Assembly (NCBI GenBank): GCA_020059465.1
Contig: JAGVBZ010000021.1
Coordinates: 1-64,000, forward strand
Reading direction: 5' to 3'
DNA from: Brevinematales bacterium
GTDB taxonomy: Bacteria > Spirochaetota > Brevinematia > Brevinematales > GWF1-51-8
DNA: 64,000 nt
Below, in pieces: positions 33,073 to 41,347 of this stretch; position 1 is the stretch's first letter; the number at the start of each line of letters is the position of its first letter. A program made the translations under genes and the position numbers. Below the pieces are notes generated by a model, which saw only the letters and a list, made by a program, of their open reading frames with translations, made no database searches and was not told the origin of the DNA.

Positions 33073-34148
33073 TATAGTCCTCCCTTATCACGCTTCTTCA
33101 ACTCGCGCTGAAATCTGCCGATCTTCTTCCACTTCTCCCGGTCCTTCCGCATCAGGTTTTCGTCGGCCAGCCGTTCGAGATACCGGATCTCCCGGCGCTG
33201 TTTAATGTAGTTCTCGTAATGCCCGCGCGCGACCGTCCCGTTCTCCAACGCCTCCCTGACCGCGCACCCGGGTTCCTCCGTATGCGAGCAGTCGCTGAAA
33301 CGGCATTCCCGCGCGGTCTCCACTATATCCGCGAACGATCCTTCGAGCGCGCGTTCGTCCGCCCATAGCTCGATCTCCCGAAGCCCGGGGGTGTCGATCA
33401 CAATCCCGCCGCCCGGAAGGATATACAATTCGCGTGTGGATGTGGTATGCCTCCCCTGAGAGGTCTTTCCATGCACTTCATGGGTCGCGCTGTATTCGCC
33501 GCCCGACAGCCTGTTCAGCAACGTGGACTTCCCTACCCCGGACGAGCCGAAGAATACCGCCGTCCTGCCCGGCGCGATGATCCGTTCGAGGTCGCCGATA
33601 CCGTCCCCGGTCTCCGCGCTCACCGCGAGGACGCGCACTCCGGCCGCGGCGCATTCGGTCTCCGCAAGCAGGGCTTCCCAGTCCTCGCGGACATCCCGCT
33701 TATTCAGCACTACCAACGGTTCCGCGCCGCTGTTCCACGCAAGCGTCAGGTAACGCTCGATCCTGCGGGGATTCCATTCCAGGTCGAACGCCCCGACGAC
33801 GACTGCGATATCCATATTCGCGCAGATCACCTGCTCGTTGAATCCTTTGCCCGGCGATTTGCGGGAGAGTTTCGTACGGCGAGTGAGCACCCCATGCACG
33901 AGCGCGGCATGGGTGCTGGGTTCGCGGGTCAGCACTGCCCAATCCCCGATCACAGGATAATCCCCCGACGCTTCGCATTCCGCGCGCAGATTCCCCGTGA
34001 GCACCGCGTTTTCCTCGCCGTTCTCCCCCGCGATCCTGTAGCTGTTATAGTAGGCGCGGGATATCCGTCCGGGATATGCGCCGGTACGCGCTGATTGATC
34101 GAACGAATCCCTAAAGAAAGGATTCCATCCCAATCGGTCGATAAACAT
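33072..34148 (-). CDS. rsgA: Ribosome small-subunit GTPase RsgA
   Basis: A late-acting 30S assembly GTPase, 358 residues. It has an N-terminal OB-like domain, then the circularly permuted GTPase motifs: G4 NKRD, G5 VSAETGDG, G1 GSSGVGKST (about residue 200) and G3 DTPGLRE. A zinc-binding C-terminal segment follows (CRFSDCSHTEEPGC). The start at 34148 has GGAGGA eight bases upstream; the open frame ten codons longer is not supported. A long leader with small frames precedes it. Confidence 0.95.
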   Translation of the reverse strand: MFIDRLGWNPFFRDSFDQSARTGAYPGRISRAYYNSYRIAGENGEENAVLTGNLRAECEASGDYPVIGDWAVLTREPSTHAALVHGVLTRRTKLSRKSPGKGFNEQVICANMDIAVVVGAFDLEWNPRRIERYLTLAWNSGAEPLVVLNKRDVREDWEALLAETECAAAGVRVLAVSAETGDGIGDLERIIAPGRTAVFFGSSGVGKSTLLNRLSGGEYSATHEVHGKTSQGRHTTSTRELYILPGGGIVIDTPGLREIELWADERALEGSFADIVETARECRFSDCSHTEEPGCAVREALENGTVARGHYENYIKQRREIRYLERLADENLMRKDREKWKKIGRFQRELKKRDKGGL

Positions 34149-34174
34149 GATTCGATTCCTCCATACAGATAACG

Positions 34175-34298
34175 TCACACGGCGGAGGAACCGTCTAAAG
34201 AAGGGAAATGTTTGACAAGCGAAAGAGCCTTCTCAGTACGGTGTCCCCCGTTAAATAACAGCCCCGCGGGCTGCAACTCTGATAATCCGGACACTCAT
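34175..34298 (-). other. Leader of rsgA with small overlapping open frames
   Basis: The rsgA leader (about 170 bases) holds an ATG frame of 15 codons (34251-34298, MSVRIIRVAARGAVI) behind GGAG at a good distance, and an overlapping GTG frame of 39 codons (34175-34294, ending FPSLDGSSAV). A hairpin CAGCCC/GGGCTG (34259-34273) lies over the end of the short frame. It may be a leader-peptide control region, or a small protein with uncertain start. No function is known. Confidence 0.35.
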
Positions 34299-34327
34299 CT
34301 TCTGCTCCTCTGTTTATTTGATGACTG

Positions 34328-34356
34328 ATTGTATCTTCGTCGTGAGATTTTGTCAA
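34328..34356 (-). promoter_or_regulatory. Promoter of the rsgA transcript
   Basis: On the minus strand, a perfect TTGACA (complement 34351-34356), 17 bp spacer and TACAAT (complement 34328-34333), giving a leader of about 170 bases before rsgA. Confidence 0.75.
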
Positions 34357-34374
34357 TTAAATTCCCGGAAATAG

Positions 34375-34575
34375 TTATTTATTCTTTAGGACGTATTCCG
34401 CGAAACGGCGGTAAGTCCTGTCATAGGTCCGCTCGATACCGGGCGGGAAAAAGCACGCGGGAAGCTCGCTGCTCCGGCGATGGTACTCCACACATTCGCA
34501 GCATAGACCCTTTCTTTCGCAGGATGAATAGGTGCATGTGCAGTTTTTCAAGTTACGGCTCATATTGCATTCCAT
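34375..34575 (-). CDS. Cysteine-rich DUF6485-like protein
   Basis: A 66-residue protein with a dense Cys pattern: MECNMSRN, then CTCTYSSCERKGLCCECVEYH and LPACFFP, which fits the small DUF6485 family (function unknown, probable metal binding). GGAAGGAG precedes the ATG at 34575; the frame runs 18 codons further up, without support. It lies just upstream of the rsgA promoter and has its own promoter. Confidence 0.82.
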   Translation of the reverse strand: MECNMSRNLKNCTCTYSSCERKGLCCECVEYHRRSSELPACFFPPGIERTYDRTYRRFAEYVLKNK

Positions 34576-34608
34576 CGGCATACTCCTTCCGAAAAACTCA
34601 GTGAATAG

Positions 34609-34637
34609 ATTATCGACATCTATCATCAATTTATCAA
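34609..34637 (-). promoter_or_regulatory. Promoter of the DUF6485 gene
   Basis: On the minus strand, TTGATA (complement 34632-34637), 17 bp spacer, GATAAT (complement 34609-34614). Each box differs from consensus by one base. Confidence 0.55.
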
Positions 34638-34720
34638 AAAATCACTTCCCGGCATCCGCTAACTCTAATTCCAAGTAATTTTTGTGCCGAAAAGTATTAT
34701 AGTCCATAGAAGGATGAACC

Positions 34721-35137
34721 ATGAAATACATATACCTTATTATCTTTAATCTGATAGCGTTCTATGTGCTCTTCGCGTTCACGTTCAGCCAGGGCGGAAT
34801 TATCGACAACCTCGAGAAGATAGATAAAATCTACCGGATGGAGCACGAGAAGAAAAAGCTGCAGGTCGAGCTAGAAAACATGCGGCTTCAACTGTCACAC
34901 TTAAAACACCTTTCCGAGCCCGACCCGAACCTTCTCGCTCTGAACGGGAAAAAGCTCCCGTCGACCGTGATTTTCCGTTACGACGAGGAGTATGTGAACG
35001 ATCAGATAAAAAATATGTTCCCCGAGACCGACTTCAGTTTCATAAAGTACCGATTGTTTCTGGTCGGCGGGGTGGCGGTACTGATTATCCTGCTCGGAAA
35101 TATTTTCCTGGTCGCCGGAATGAGGCCAGCCGTATGA
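34721..35137 (+). CDS. Membrane protein with coiled coil between two helices
   Basis: A 138-residue protein: N-terminal hydrophobic helix (about 3-22), a charged coiled coil (about 30-65), a short extended part, and a C-terminal hydrophobic helix (about 112-132). The N-terminal half resembles FtsB/DivIC-type division proteins in layout only, and those lack the second helix. It overlaps aroK by four bases (ATGA). A TATTAT at 34695-34700 may be its -10. Confidence 0.65.
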   Translation: MKYIYLIIFNLIAFYVLFAFTFSQGGIIDNLEKIDKIYRMEHEKKKLQVELENMRLQLSHLKHLSEPDPNLLALNGKKLPSTVIFRYDEEYVNDQIKNMFPETDFSFIKYRLFLVGGVAVLIILLGNIFLVAGMRPAV

Positions 35138-35637
35138 ATATCATTCTGATAGGCTACAGGGGCACCGGAAAGACCACGCTCGGCAGGGAACTCGCAAAAG
35201 AACTGGGATACCGTTTCATCGATACCGACGAGGAAGTGGTGCGAGAGAACGGGAAAACGATCCCGGAAATTTTTGCTGAGTACGGCGAACCCCATTTTCG
35301 TGAACTGGAGAGCGCCGCGCTCGCAGGCGTAACATCGGGGGAAAAGTCCGTGATTTCCACCGGCGGCGGAATTATCCTCCGTGAGGAAAACCGCCGGCTG
35401 ATCATGAAACGGGGCTTCCGGGCATACCTGACCGCGTCACCGGAAGTGATCTATCAGCGTATCCACCGGGATTCGAACCGTCCGTCTCTGACCGGAAAGT
35501 CGCCGATGGACGAGATATTGGAACTTTTAGATAATCGCCGCGCGTTCTATGAAGAAGTCGCGGAAATAACATTAGATACCGGGAAAATGCCGCTCGCGGA
35601 GTGCGTACGGCTCATCAGAAATAAAGTCGGATTATAG
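35134..35637 (+). CDS. aroK: Shikimate kinase
   Basis: Phosphorylates shikimate in the aromatic amino-acid pathway. The 167-residue protein has Walker A GYRGTGKTTLG (about 7-17), the shikimate-binding IDTDEEV and FRELE, GGGIILREENRRL, and the lid region DRDSNRPSL-like (HRDSNRPSLTG). Length is normal. It is embedded among genes for membrane and secreted proteins with no other aro gene close by. Confidence 0.95.
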   Translation: MNIILIGYRGTGKTTLGRELAKELGYRFIDTDEEVVRENGKTIPEIFAEYGEPHFRELESAALAGVTSGEKSVISTGGGIILREENRRLIMKRGFRAYLTASPEVIYQRIHRDSNRPSLTGKSPMDEILELLDNRRAFYEEVAEITLDTGKMPLAECVRLIRNKVGL

Positions 35638-35645
35638 GCGGGGGT

Positions 35646-36704
35646 ATGTCGCGAGTCTACTTAGGGGTAAAAATCATTCTATTCGTGCTATTGGTCGTGT
35701 TCCTTGTCAATATAGTCGTCTTTGAATCGCTGCATAAGGGCAAATCGATCGCGGACAGCAACCCGGTATCCGGCGCGGTGATTTCCGTTTATCTCGGTAT
35801 CAAGGGGTTTTTCCTAAACGACCCTTATTTTAACGAAACTCTCTCGCAGGTCACGGAATTCGAGAAAGGCCTGAATAATCTTCTGAAGGAGCGCACATAC
35901 TCGCTGGAAAAGTATGCCTCCGATCAGCGCTTCTACGACCAGATATTTTACTACTGCGTGTCGCGCGAGTTGACAGAAATAAGCGATATCACCCATGAAT
36001 ATTTCGCACGGTATCCCGATTTCAAGGATCTGATAATAATCGATAAAAAGCTAAACGTTGTCTATAAATCGGGTTCGGAGAGCTTTCAAATCGAGTTTTA
36101 TGCGTATACGAACCAGATCATCGCGATGAATTATAAGAACCTGTTCGGTATTATCAAAAAGGGCGAAGACCAGTTCCTCGATTTCGAGTTCGAAGTTATC
36201 GCCCTGTTCGATTTCAGCGTGCTGACCGAGGAGATTAAAAAAAATACTATGCCGGCGTTTGTCTATATCGGCGATACCCTGATCCGGAACGACCGTTTCT
36301 CGATCGAAGAATTCCGTCAGTACAAAGAAATGCTGAAAAAAGAGGACGATATCTACATCGGGTTTAATATCCTGAAAAAGATACCGGTGAGGATCGGCGA
36401 ATTCACTATCGGGTATGCCGGCGTGATCTACCCGTCGCGGAGCTTCGTCAGCTATCTTCTCCTTTTTCTGAAACTGGCGTTATTCTGCGCGCTGGGCGTT
36501 TTTATCTTTTTCATCGACCGCCGGGTCGCCGCCTATCTGAAATCGGAAACAGGACAATTAAAAAGAGAAAATAAAAAAATCACCGTAGATTTACCGGATT
36601 TCCCGAAGCCCGAAGATGAGGAAGGGATTGCGGAGGATGAAAAAACCGATAGAAATCTCGAATGGATCGAGCATTACATCGGGCATTCGGAGCATGAAAA
36701 ATGA
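35646..36704 (+). CDS. Membrane protein with extracytoplasmic sensor-like domain
   Basis: A 352-residue protein with an N-terminal helix (about 8-26), a periplasmic region of about 230 residues whose strand pattern (FPDFKDLIIIDKKLNVVYKSG, written in parts) resembles Cache/PAS-like sensor domains, a second helix (about 275-297) and a charged cytoplasmic tail of 55 residues with no known output domain. It could be a sensor that needs a partner. It is co-transcribed with aroK and overlaps the next gene. Confidence 0.6.
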   Translation: MSRVYLGVKIILFVLLVVFLVNIVVFESLHKGKSIADSNPVSGAVISVYLGIKGFFLNDPYFNETLSQVTEFEKGLNNLLKERTYSLEKYASDQRFYDQIFYYCVSRELTEISDITHEYFARYPDFKDLIIIDKKLNVVYKSGSESFQIEFYAYTNQIIAMNYKNLFGIIKKGEDQFLDFEFEVIALFDFSVLTEEIKKNTMPAFVYIGDTLIRNDRFSIEEFRQYKEMLKKEDDIYIGFNILKKIPVRIGEFTIGYAGVIYPSRSFVSYLLLFLKLALFCALGVFIFFIDRRVAAYLKSETGQLKRENKKITVDLPDFPKPEDEEGIAEDEKTDRNLEWIEHYIGHSEHEK

Positions 36705-37477
36705 CAGCGATACGGTCCATCATATCAGGATTGTTGATATCGGTCTTTTCCATCACGCTGGCTGCGCTGGAGTGGGGCGAGAATAATATTATCAAATTCA
36801 AGCCGGAGACGGATTCGCCTTATGCCCTTTTTCTCGATTATGAAAACATCGACGCGGGCGGCGGATGCATTAAAGCCGCCGACCCTGCCAATTCGTGGGT
36901 CAGGACGTACGACCTCTTCACCGGGACAGATTTCCTGCCCCATAGCGCGTTCCTGAATATCGTAAACTCTTCCACCGATTCATATATCACACTGCTGGTA
37001 CGGGATTCCATAAACGACGAGATACTCGCAAAACAGAACTTCTCGCAAACCGGATTCCTCAGCTTGACTAATATTTTTAAGAAAGAAGTATATCTGATGG
37101 TCGAGTTCCACGGGACTAATCTTCAGCTTTTTTCGTTCGGGCTGAAACGTATTCCTCGTGAAATCATACGCCCCGCGGAATTCGAGGTCGGCCCATACCT
37201 CTGTTTCTACGGCATCACCAACCTGAATATCAATATCAACCTCCGGATACCGTCGTTAATCGATATGATAGTCTACGACGAGTACGGAACTATCGTACAT
37301 TATGTGCAGAAACAGAAGTACCTTCCGCAGGGTCAGTACGAGTTTTATTGGAAGCCGGAAGAGCAAAAAAATAAGAACAACCTGAAATCGGGGTCATATT
37401 TTATCTATATCCGCGCGAAATCCATCGACGGAAAAACCATCGAGTTGTCGAAAAAATTCCTTTTTATTAAGAATTAA
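36701..37477 (+). CDS. Exported protein with FlgD-like C-terminal domain
   Basis: A 258-residue protein with a signal peptide (to about residue 21, ITLA), a beta-rich middle and a C-terminal segment (about 165-258: MIVYDEYGTIVHYV, GQYEFYWKPEEQ, LKSGSYFIYIRAKS) that resembles FlgD-type Ig domains. It overlaps the preceding gene by ATGA. Its stop overlaps the stop of the convergent minus-strand gene, with no terminator between. Confidence 0.65.
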   Translation: MTAIRSIISGLLISVFSITLAALEWGENNIIKFKPETDSPYALFLDYENIDAGGGCIKAADPANSWVRTYDLFTGTDFLPHSAFLNIVNSSTDSYITLLVRDSINDEILAKQNFSQTGFLSLTNIFKKEVYLMVEFHGTNLQLFSFGLKRIPREIIRPAEFEVGPYLCFYGITNLNININLRIPSLIDMIVYDEYGTIVHYVQKQKYLPQGQYEFYWKPEEQKNKNNLKSGSYFIYIRAKSIDGKTIELSKKFLFIKN

Positions 37478-38763
37478 TCCTTCAGCAGGATATACGAAAA
37501 TTTTTCCTCGACAGGATTCTCTATCGCGATCATGACTATATTCTTATCCGCCATACTTTCCGCGACAACCCCCTGGGAATTCCATGCCTCAATCTCGTTG
37601 ATCGACTTATATTTATACTTTGTATCCTTTACAGGATTGTAAAGATATAACGTCTCTATCTTGTCTTTTACCTGATAATAAAGGATATTGCCCTCGATAA
37701 AACGTTCAAATTTATAAGACGGTTTCACACCCGAAAAATCCTTCAATGTCTGGTTGTTTTTAATATTCTTCATCACTCCGCCGGAGTTCCCGAGATAAAA
37801 ATTATAAGTCCCGGTAGAATCGATCAGGAGGCCGTTGAACGGGGTATTATTGACCGACTTGTTGGTAATATTAAGCGAGACAACCCCTTTCTTCCCGGCA
37901 ATATAGATACTGTCGCCGAATATTTCGAATTCCACCAAACCGTCAACAATCCAATCCTTATTGACCGGGGTAAGAAGGTTCTCCTGCCGGAATCCGATGT
38001 TCGGGTCGTCGTTCCGCTTATTGAAATCGACGCTCCAGAAATTTTCCGTATTATTGAGTATCAGAACGTTGCCGAACCATTCGATAGCTTCGATACCGTT
38101 GGCATAGGCGACAAACTCGCCGCGCTCGGTAACATAAACAGCGGCGGATTTCTTAGTGCCGCAACGGAAACTCATTGCAAAATATTTGTCGTCCATCGAA
38201 AAATCGATAGAATAGATATACGCCTTTTCATGATCGAATACGCCGATAAACATGCTTTTTCCGTTTTTGATATTCACTACCCTGTATGCATAGCTGTCTG
38301 TCCTGTTGGTATACACTCCCTCGACAAGGAAATAATCTCCGTTATACGACGGATAAATCGCGTTGATAGCCCCGACATCCATCGCCGAAACGACCTCGTG
38401 CGATACGATATCTGTCTTATAGATAAAGTTGTTATAATAATAGACCAGATAATTCTTTCCGCTCTCGGAGTAAATGCGGGGAGAGAGAAGGATCTTTTCC
38501 TTGATATTCGGCGCGCCCGCCGGTATGGGCGCGATAGCCAGCTTCGGAATCCATCCCCGAAGCCATCCGTTGGAGATCAGGAAGAAATCCCCCTGCTCCT
38601 TCTCGATCTTTACACTCATTCCCACCTGCAGTGTCCCCATCGGAGATTCCACCATAGGGTTTTTATAGATCGGGGCGTTGATCTCGTTTACCGTAGCGTT
38701 CGCCCCCATTACCGCATTAGCGAATACCGCGAGAAAAATAAGGCTACTCAGCAGGCTTCTCAT
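37474..38763 (-). CDS. Exported protein with SH3-like domain and propeller-like repeats
   Basis: A 429-residue protein with a signal peptide (to about residue 20, VMGA), a bacterial SH3-type domain (about 25-75: APIYKNPMVESPMGTLQVG, GWLRGWIPKLAI) and then about 340 residues of repeated four-strand units (for example VYVTERGEFVAYANGIEAIE), fitting a beta-propeller. SH3-like domains often bind peptidoglycan. The start lies 20 bp inside the end of topA, so it depends on topA transcription. Confidence 0.65.
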   Translation of the reverse strand: MRSLLSSLIFLAVFANAVMGANATVNEINAPIYKNPMVESPMGTLQVGMSVKIEKEQGDFFLISNGWLRGWIPKLAIAPIPAGAPNIKEKILLSPRIYSESGKNYLVYYYNNFIYKTDIVSHEVVSAMDVGAINAIYPSYNGDYFLVEGVYTNRTDSYAYRVVNIKNGKSMFIGVFDHEKAYIYSIDFSMDDKYFAMSFRCGTKKSAAVYVTERGEFVAYANGIEAIEWFGNVLILNNTENFWSVDFNKRNDDPNIGFRQENLLTPVNKDWIVDGLVEFEIFGDSIYIAGKKGVVSLNITNKSVNNTPFNGLLIDSTGTYNFYLGNSGGVMKNIKNNQTLKDFSGVKPSYKFERFIEGNILYYQVKDKIETLYLYNPVKDTKYKYKSINEIEAWNSQGVVAESMADKNIVMIAIENPVEEKFSYILLKD

Positions 38764-40870
38764 ATCCGCATCCTTCCTTTAAGCATATTAGTTTTGTTTC
38801 CCCTTTTTCACGTTTATTGAAAAGGACGCTGCCGTCGTTCGGGCAGGATTCCTTCGACGGTTCGAGGAAGGTAGCAAAATCGCAATTCGGGTACACCGAA
38901 CACCCATAGAAGAACTTCCCTCTCCCGCCTTTTTTCTTGACTACCTGACCGGTCTCGCATTTGGGGCATTTCCCCAACGGCAGCGGTTTCGCGTTCCGGC
39001 AATCGGGCCATCCTGAACATGCGAGAAAATACCCGAAACGACCGAGTTTTTTCAGCATTTTTTTACCGCATTTCTCGCAGACATATTCGGTTTCCTCGTC
39101 GAAACTTCCTTTCAGGTTATCTATCTGCTCATACGCTTTATTCAATACGAGAGTAAACGGTTCGTAAAAATGGCGGACGACGCCCTTCCATTCCTTGCCG
39201 CCCTCCTCTACCTCGTCCAGCTCGTCCTCCATTCTTGCGGTAAACCCGACGTTGATCAGTTCGGGGAAATTTTCCACAAGGAGCCGGTTAACCACCCGCC
39301 CGAGTTCGGTCGGGACAAGGCTTTTACCGGATTTCATAATATAATAACGTTTCGTCAGTGTGAAGATTGTCGGGGCGTAGGTAGACGGCCGCCCGATGCC
39401 GAGTTCCTCCATCGTCTTGACCAGAGACGCGTCGGTAAAACGCGGAGGCGGTTCGGTGAACTTCTGATCCTTATCGATCTTCGTCACCGTAAGCTCGTCG
39501 CCCTTCTTGAGGTCGCGGGGAAGCATTTTTTCCTTTTTCGTCTTGGAGAACTGGTACACCGCCTGATATCCCTCGAATACGGTATGCGAATCGGACGCGG
39601 TAAACAGCTTGTCGCCGTTCTCGATCTCGATTGTGTAAGTTTCCGTCTGGGAGGGCGTCATCTGAGAGGCGGTAAACCTGCGCCATATCAAGTTGTAAAG
39701 TTTATATTGATCGGCGGTCAGATAGCTCTTGATTTTATCCGGGTGCAGTTCCACATCGCTCGGTCTGATAGCCTCGTGCGCGTCCTGAGCGGATTTCTTA
39801 TTCGCGTAAACGTTCGGCTTATCGGGAAGAAATCCCGGCTCAAAGCTGCCGGCGATATATTTCCGTACCGCCTCCATCGCAATCGGAGATATGCGGGTCG
39901 AATCGGTACGCATATAGGTAATAAGCCCCGTTCGGGTCTTGCCGAGGTTGATACCTTCGTAAAGTTCCTGCGCGATCATCATCGTGCGGATAGAGGAGTA
40001 GCCCAATGTATTATTCGCGGCCTGCTGAAGCGTACTGGTGATAAACGGCGGCAGGGCCTTCCTGCTCTGCTGGCGTACAGTTATATTGCCGATCACGGAC
40101 TTCCCGGCGAGGATTTCCTTCTCGATCCTGTCGGCGTTCGCCTGATCGGAAATCTCCGCTTTCTTCCCGCCGATTTTAACCAATTCACCGATCAGGGCGT
40201 GCTTTTTCGATTTAAAATGTCCCTTGATCTCCCAGTATTCCACGGGAATGAATTTATCGATCTCGTCCTCGCGCTCGCAGATAATCCGCAGCGCGACCGA
40301 TTGCACCCGTCCCGCAGAGAGCTTGGATTTGACTTTTTTCCATAGCAAGGGACTAAGCTGATACCCGAATAAGCGGTCGATTACGCGCCGCGACTGCTGA
40401 GCGTTCACCAGACGGTTATCGATTTCGATCGGATGATTGATCGCATCAAGGACGGCGGGCTGCGTAATCTCCTCGAACTTGATGCGCCGGATCGGCACTT
40501 CGCGGTTCTTGAGCTTAGACAGCACCTTCTCGTTCATATGATTGCGGATATGGTACGCGATAGCCTCACCCTCGCGGTCGGGGTCGGACGCGAGAATAAT
40601 TTCGGATGCGTTTTTCGCGGCGTCGCGGAGTTCCTTCATCACTTTCGATTTGTCCCGCATCACAATATAGTCGGGCTCAAACGTATCCAGATTGACCCCC
40701 ATCCGTGAACGCGGCAGATCGATCAAGTGCCCGACCGAGGCCTTGACCTCATAGCCGGATCCGAGATATTTCTTTATCGTATCCGCTTTCGACGGCGATT
40801 CCACGATGACTAATTTTTTCAGATGCGCCGTTTTTTTCTTCGCGGCAGTTTTTTTCTTTGTATCGGCCAT
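38744..40870 (-). CDS. topA: DNA topoisomerase I (type IA)
   Basis: Relaxes negative supercoils. The 708-residue protein has the Toprim domain (VIVESPSKADTIKKYLG, ASDPDREGEAIAYHI), the catalytic Tyr near residue 319 in TGLITYMRTDSTR, and three C-terminal zinc ribbons (CEKCGKK...CSGWPDC; CPKC...CSVYPNC; CPNDG...CLKEGC). A Lys/Ala-rich N-terminal tail (residues 1-18, KKKTAAKKKTA) precedes the Toprim domain and may add DNA affinity. It begins behind its own promoter. Confidence 0.97.
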   Translation of the reverse strand: MADTKKKTAAKKKTAHLKKLVIVESPSKADTIKKYLGSGYEVKASVGHLIDLPRSRMGVNLDTFEPDYIVMRDKSKVMKELRDAAKNASEIILASDPDREGEAIAYHIRNHMNEKVLSKLKNREVPIRRIKFEEITQPAVLDAINHPIEIDNRLVNAQQSRRVIDRLFGYQLSPLLWKKVKSKLSAGRVQSVALRIICEREDEIDKFIPVEYWEIKGHFKSKKHALIGELVKIGGKKAEISDQANADRIEKEILAGKSVIGNITVRQQSRKALPPFITSTLQQAANNTLGYSSIRTMMIAQELYEGINLGKTRTGLITYMRTDSTRISPIAMEAVRKYIAGSFEPGFLPDKPNVYANKKSAQDAHEAIRPSDVELHPDKIKSYLTADQYKLYNLIWRRFTASQMTPSQTETYTIEIENGDKLFTASDSHTVFEGYQAVYQFSKTKKEKMLPRDLKKGDELTVTKIDKDQKFTEPPPRFTDASLVKTMEELGIGRPSTYAPTIFTLTKRYYIMKSGKSLVPTELGRVVNRLLVENFPELINVGFTARMEDELDEVEEGGKEWKGVVRHFYEPFTLVLNKAYEQIDNLKGSFDEETEYVCEKCGKKMLKKLGRFGYFLACSGWPDCRNAKPLPLGKCPKCETGQVVKKKGGRGKFFYGCSVYPNCDFATFLEPSKESCPNDGSVLFNKREKGETKLICLKEGCGYEKPAE

Positions 40871-40918
40871 TAATCCGTGCCTCCCGGACGATGTGTTTCT
40901 TCCATATTATTATCCGAT

Positions 40919-40947
40919 ATTTTACTAAATAAAAACCTGAAAATCAA
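40919..40947 (-). promoter_or_regulatory. Promoter of topA
   Basis: On the minus strand, TTGATT (complement 40942-40947), 17 bp spacer, TAAAAT (complement 40919-40924), about 45 bp upstream of topA. Confidence 0.55.
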
Positions 40948-41091
40948 GTTTTATTGAAGGGCGTCTCTAAAAATCGTTCTTTTCGGAATTTTACCTGGAG
41001 ATTTCGGAGTTTTTATGCATCGAGAGGAAATCGCTGGAGATAATTCTTACTCCTATGCTTAGAAACCACTCCCGCCGATACAGGAAAATAC

Positions 41092-41120
41092 AACACCCGC
41101 GGGCAATGCCCGCGGGTGTT
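41092..41120 (-). terminator. Perfect 13 bp hairpin in the gap after ppk
   Basis: AACACCCGCGGGC (41092-41104) pairs with 41108-41120 around the three-base loop AAT. Minus-strand sequence after it is GTATTTTCC, a weak T-run, so it may end the ppx-ppk transcript about 230 bases after the ppk stop. The rest of the gap (40948-41347) shows no open frame or other structure that I can support. Confidence 0.5.
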
Positions 41121-41347
41121 AGGCGAATGAGAAGCGGATTATCTTTCTTAGTTCATTTACGCCGATATATGAGGGGGTATGTTTATCTTATTTTATTAGA
41201 CGGAGATTATAGGAAACGGTTAGAAACACGAGCGAATAATAGTTTAGGATAATATTTTTTATCGAGAAAAAATGCGAAGGGGAACGAGCGATTGAGTTCG
41301 TCAATTCGCATACGGGGTTCGGACATAGATTCCCTAATCAGTACAGC

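Noticed and set aside
34259-34273. Terminator in the rsgA leader
   Set aside because: The stem is only six base pairs and no T-run follows on the minus strand.
39170-40345. Plus-strand open frame of 391 codons opposite topA
   Set aside because: Antisense shadow of topA caused by GC-rich codon use; no motif is present.
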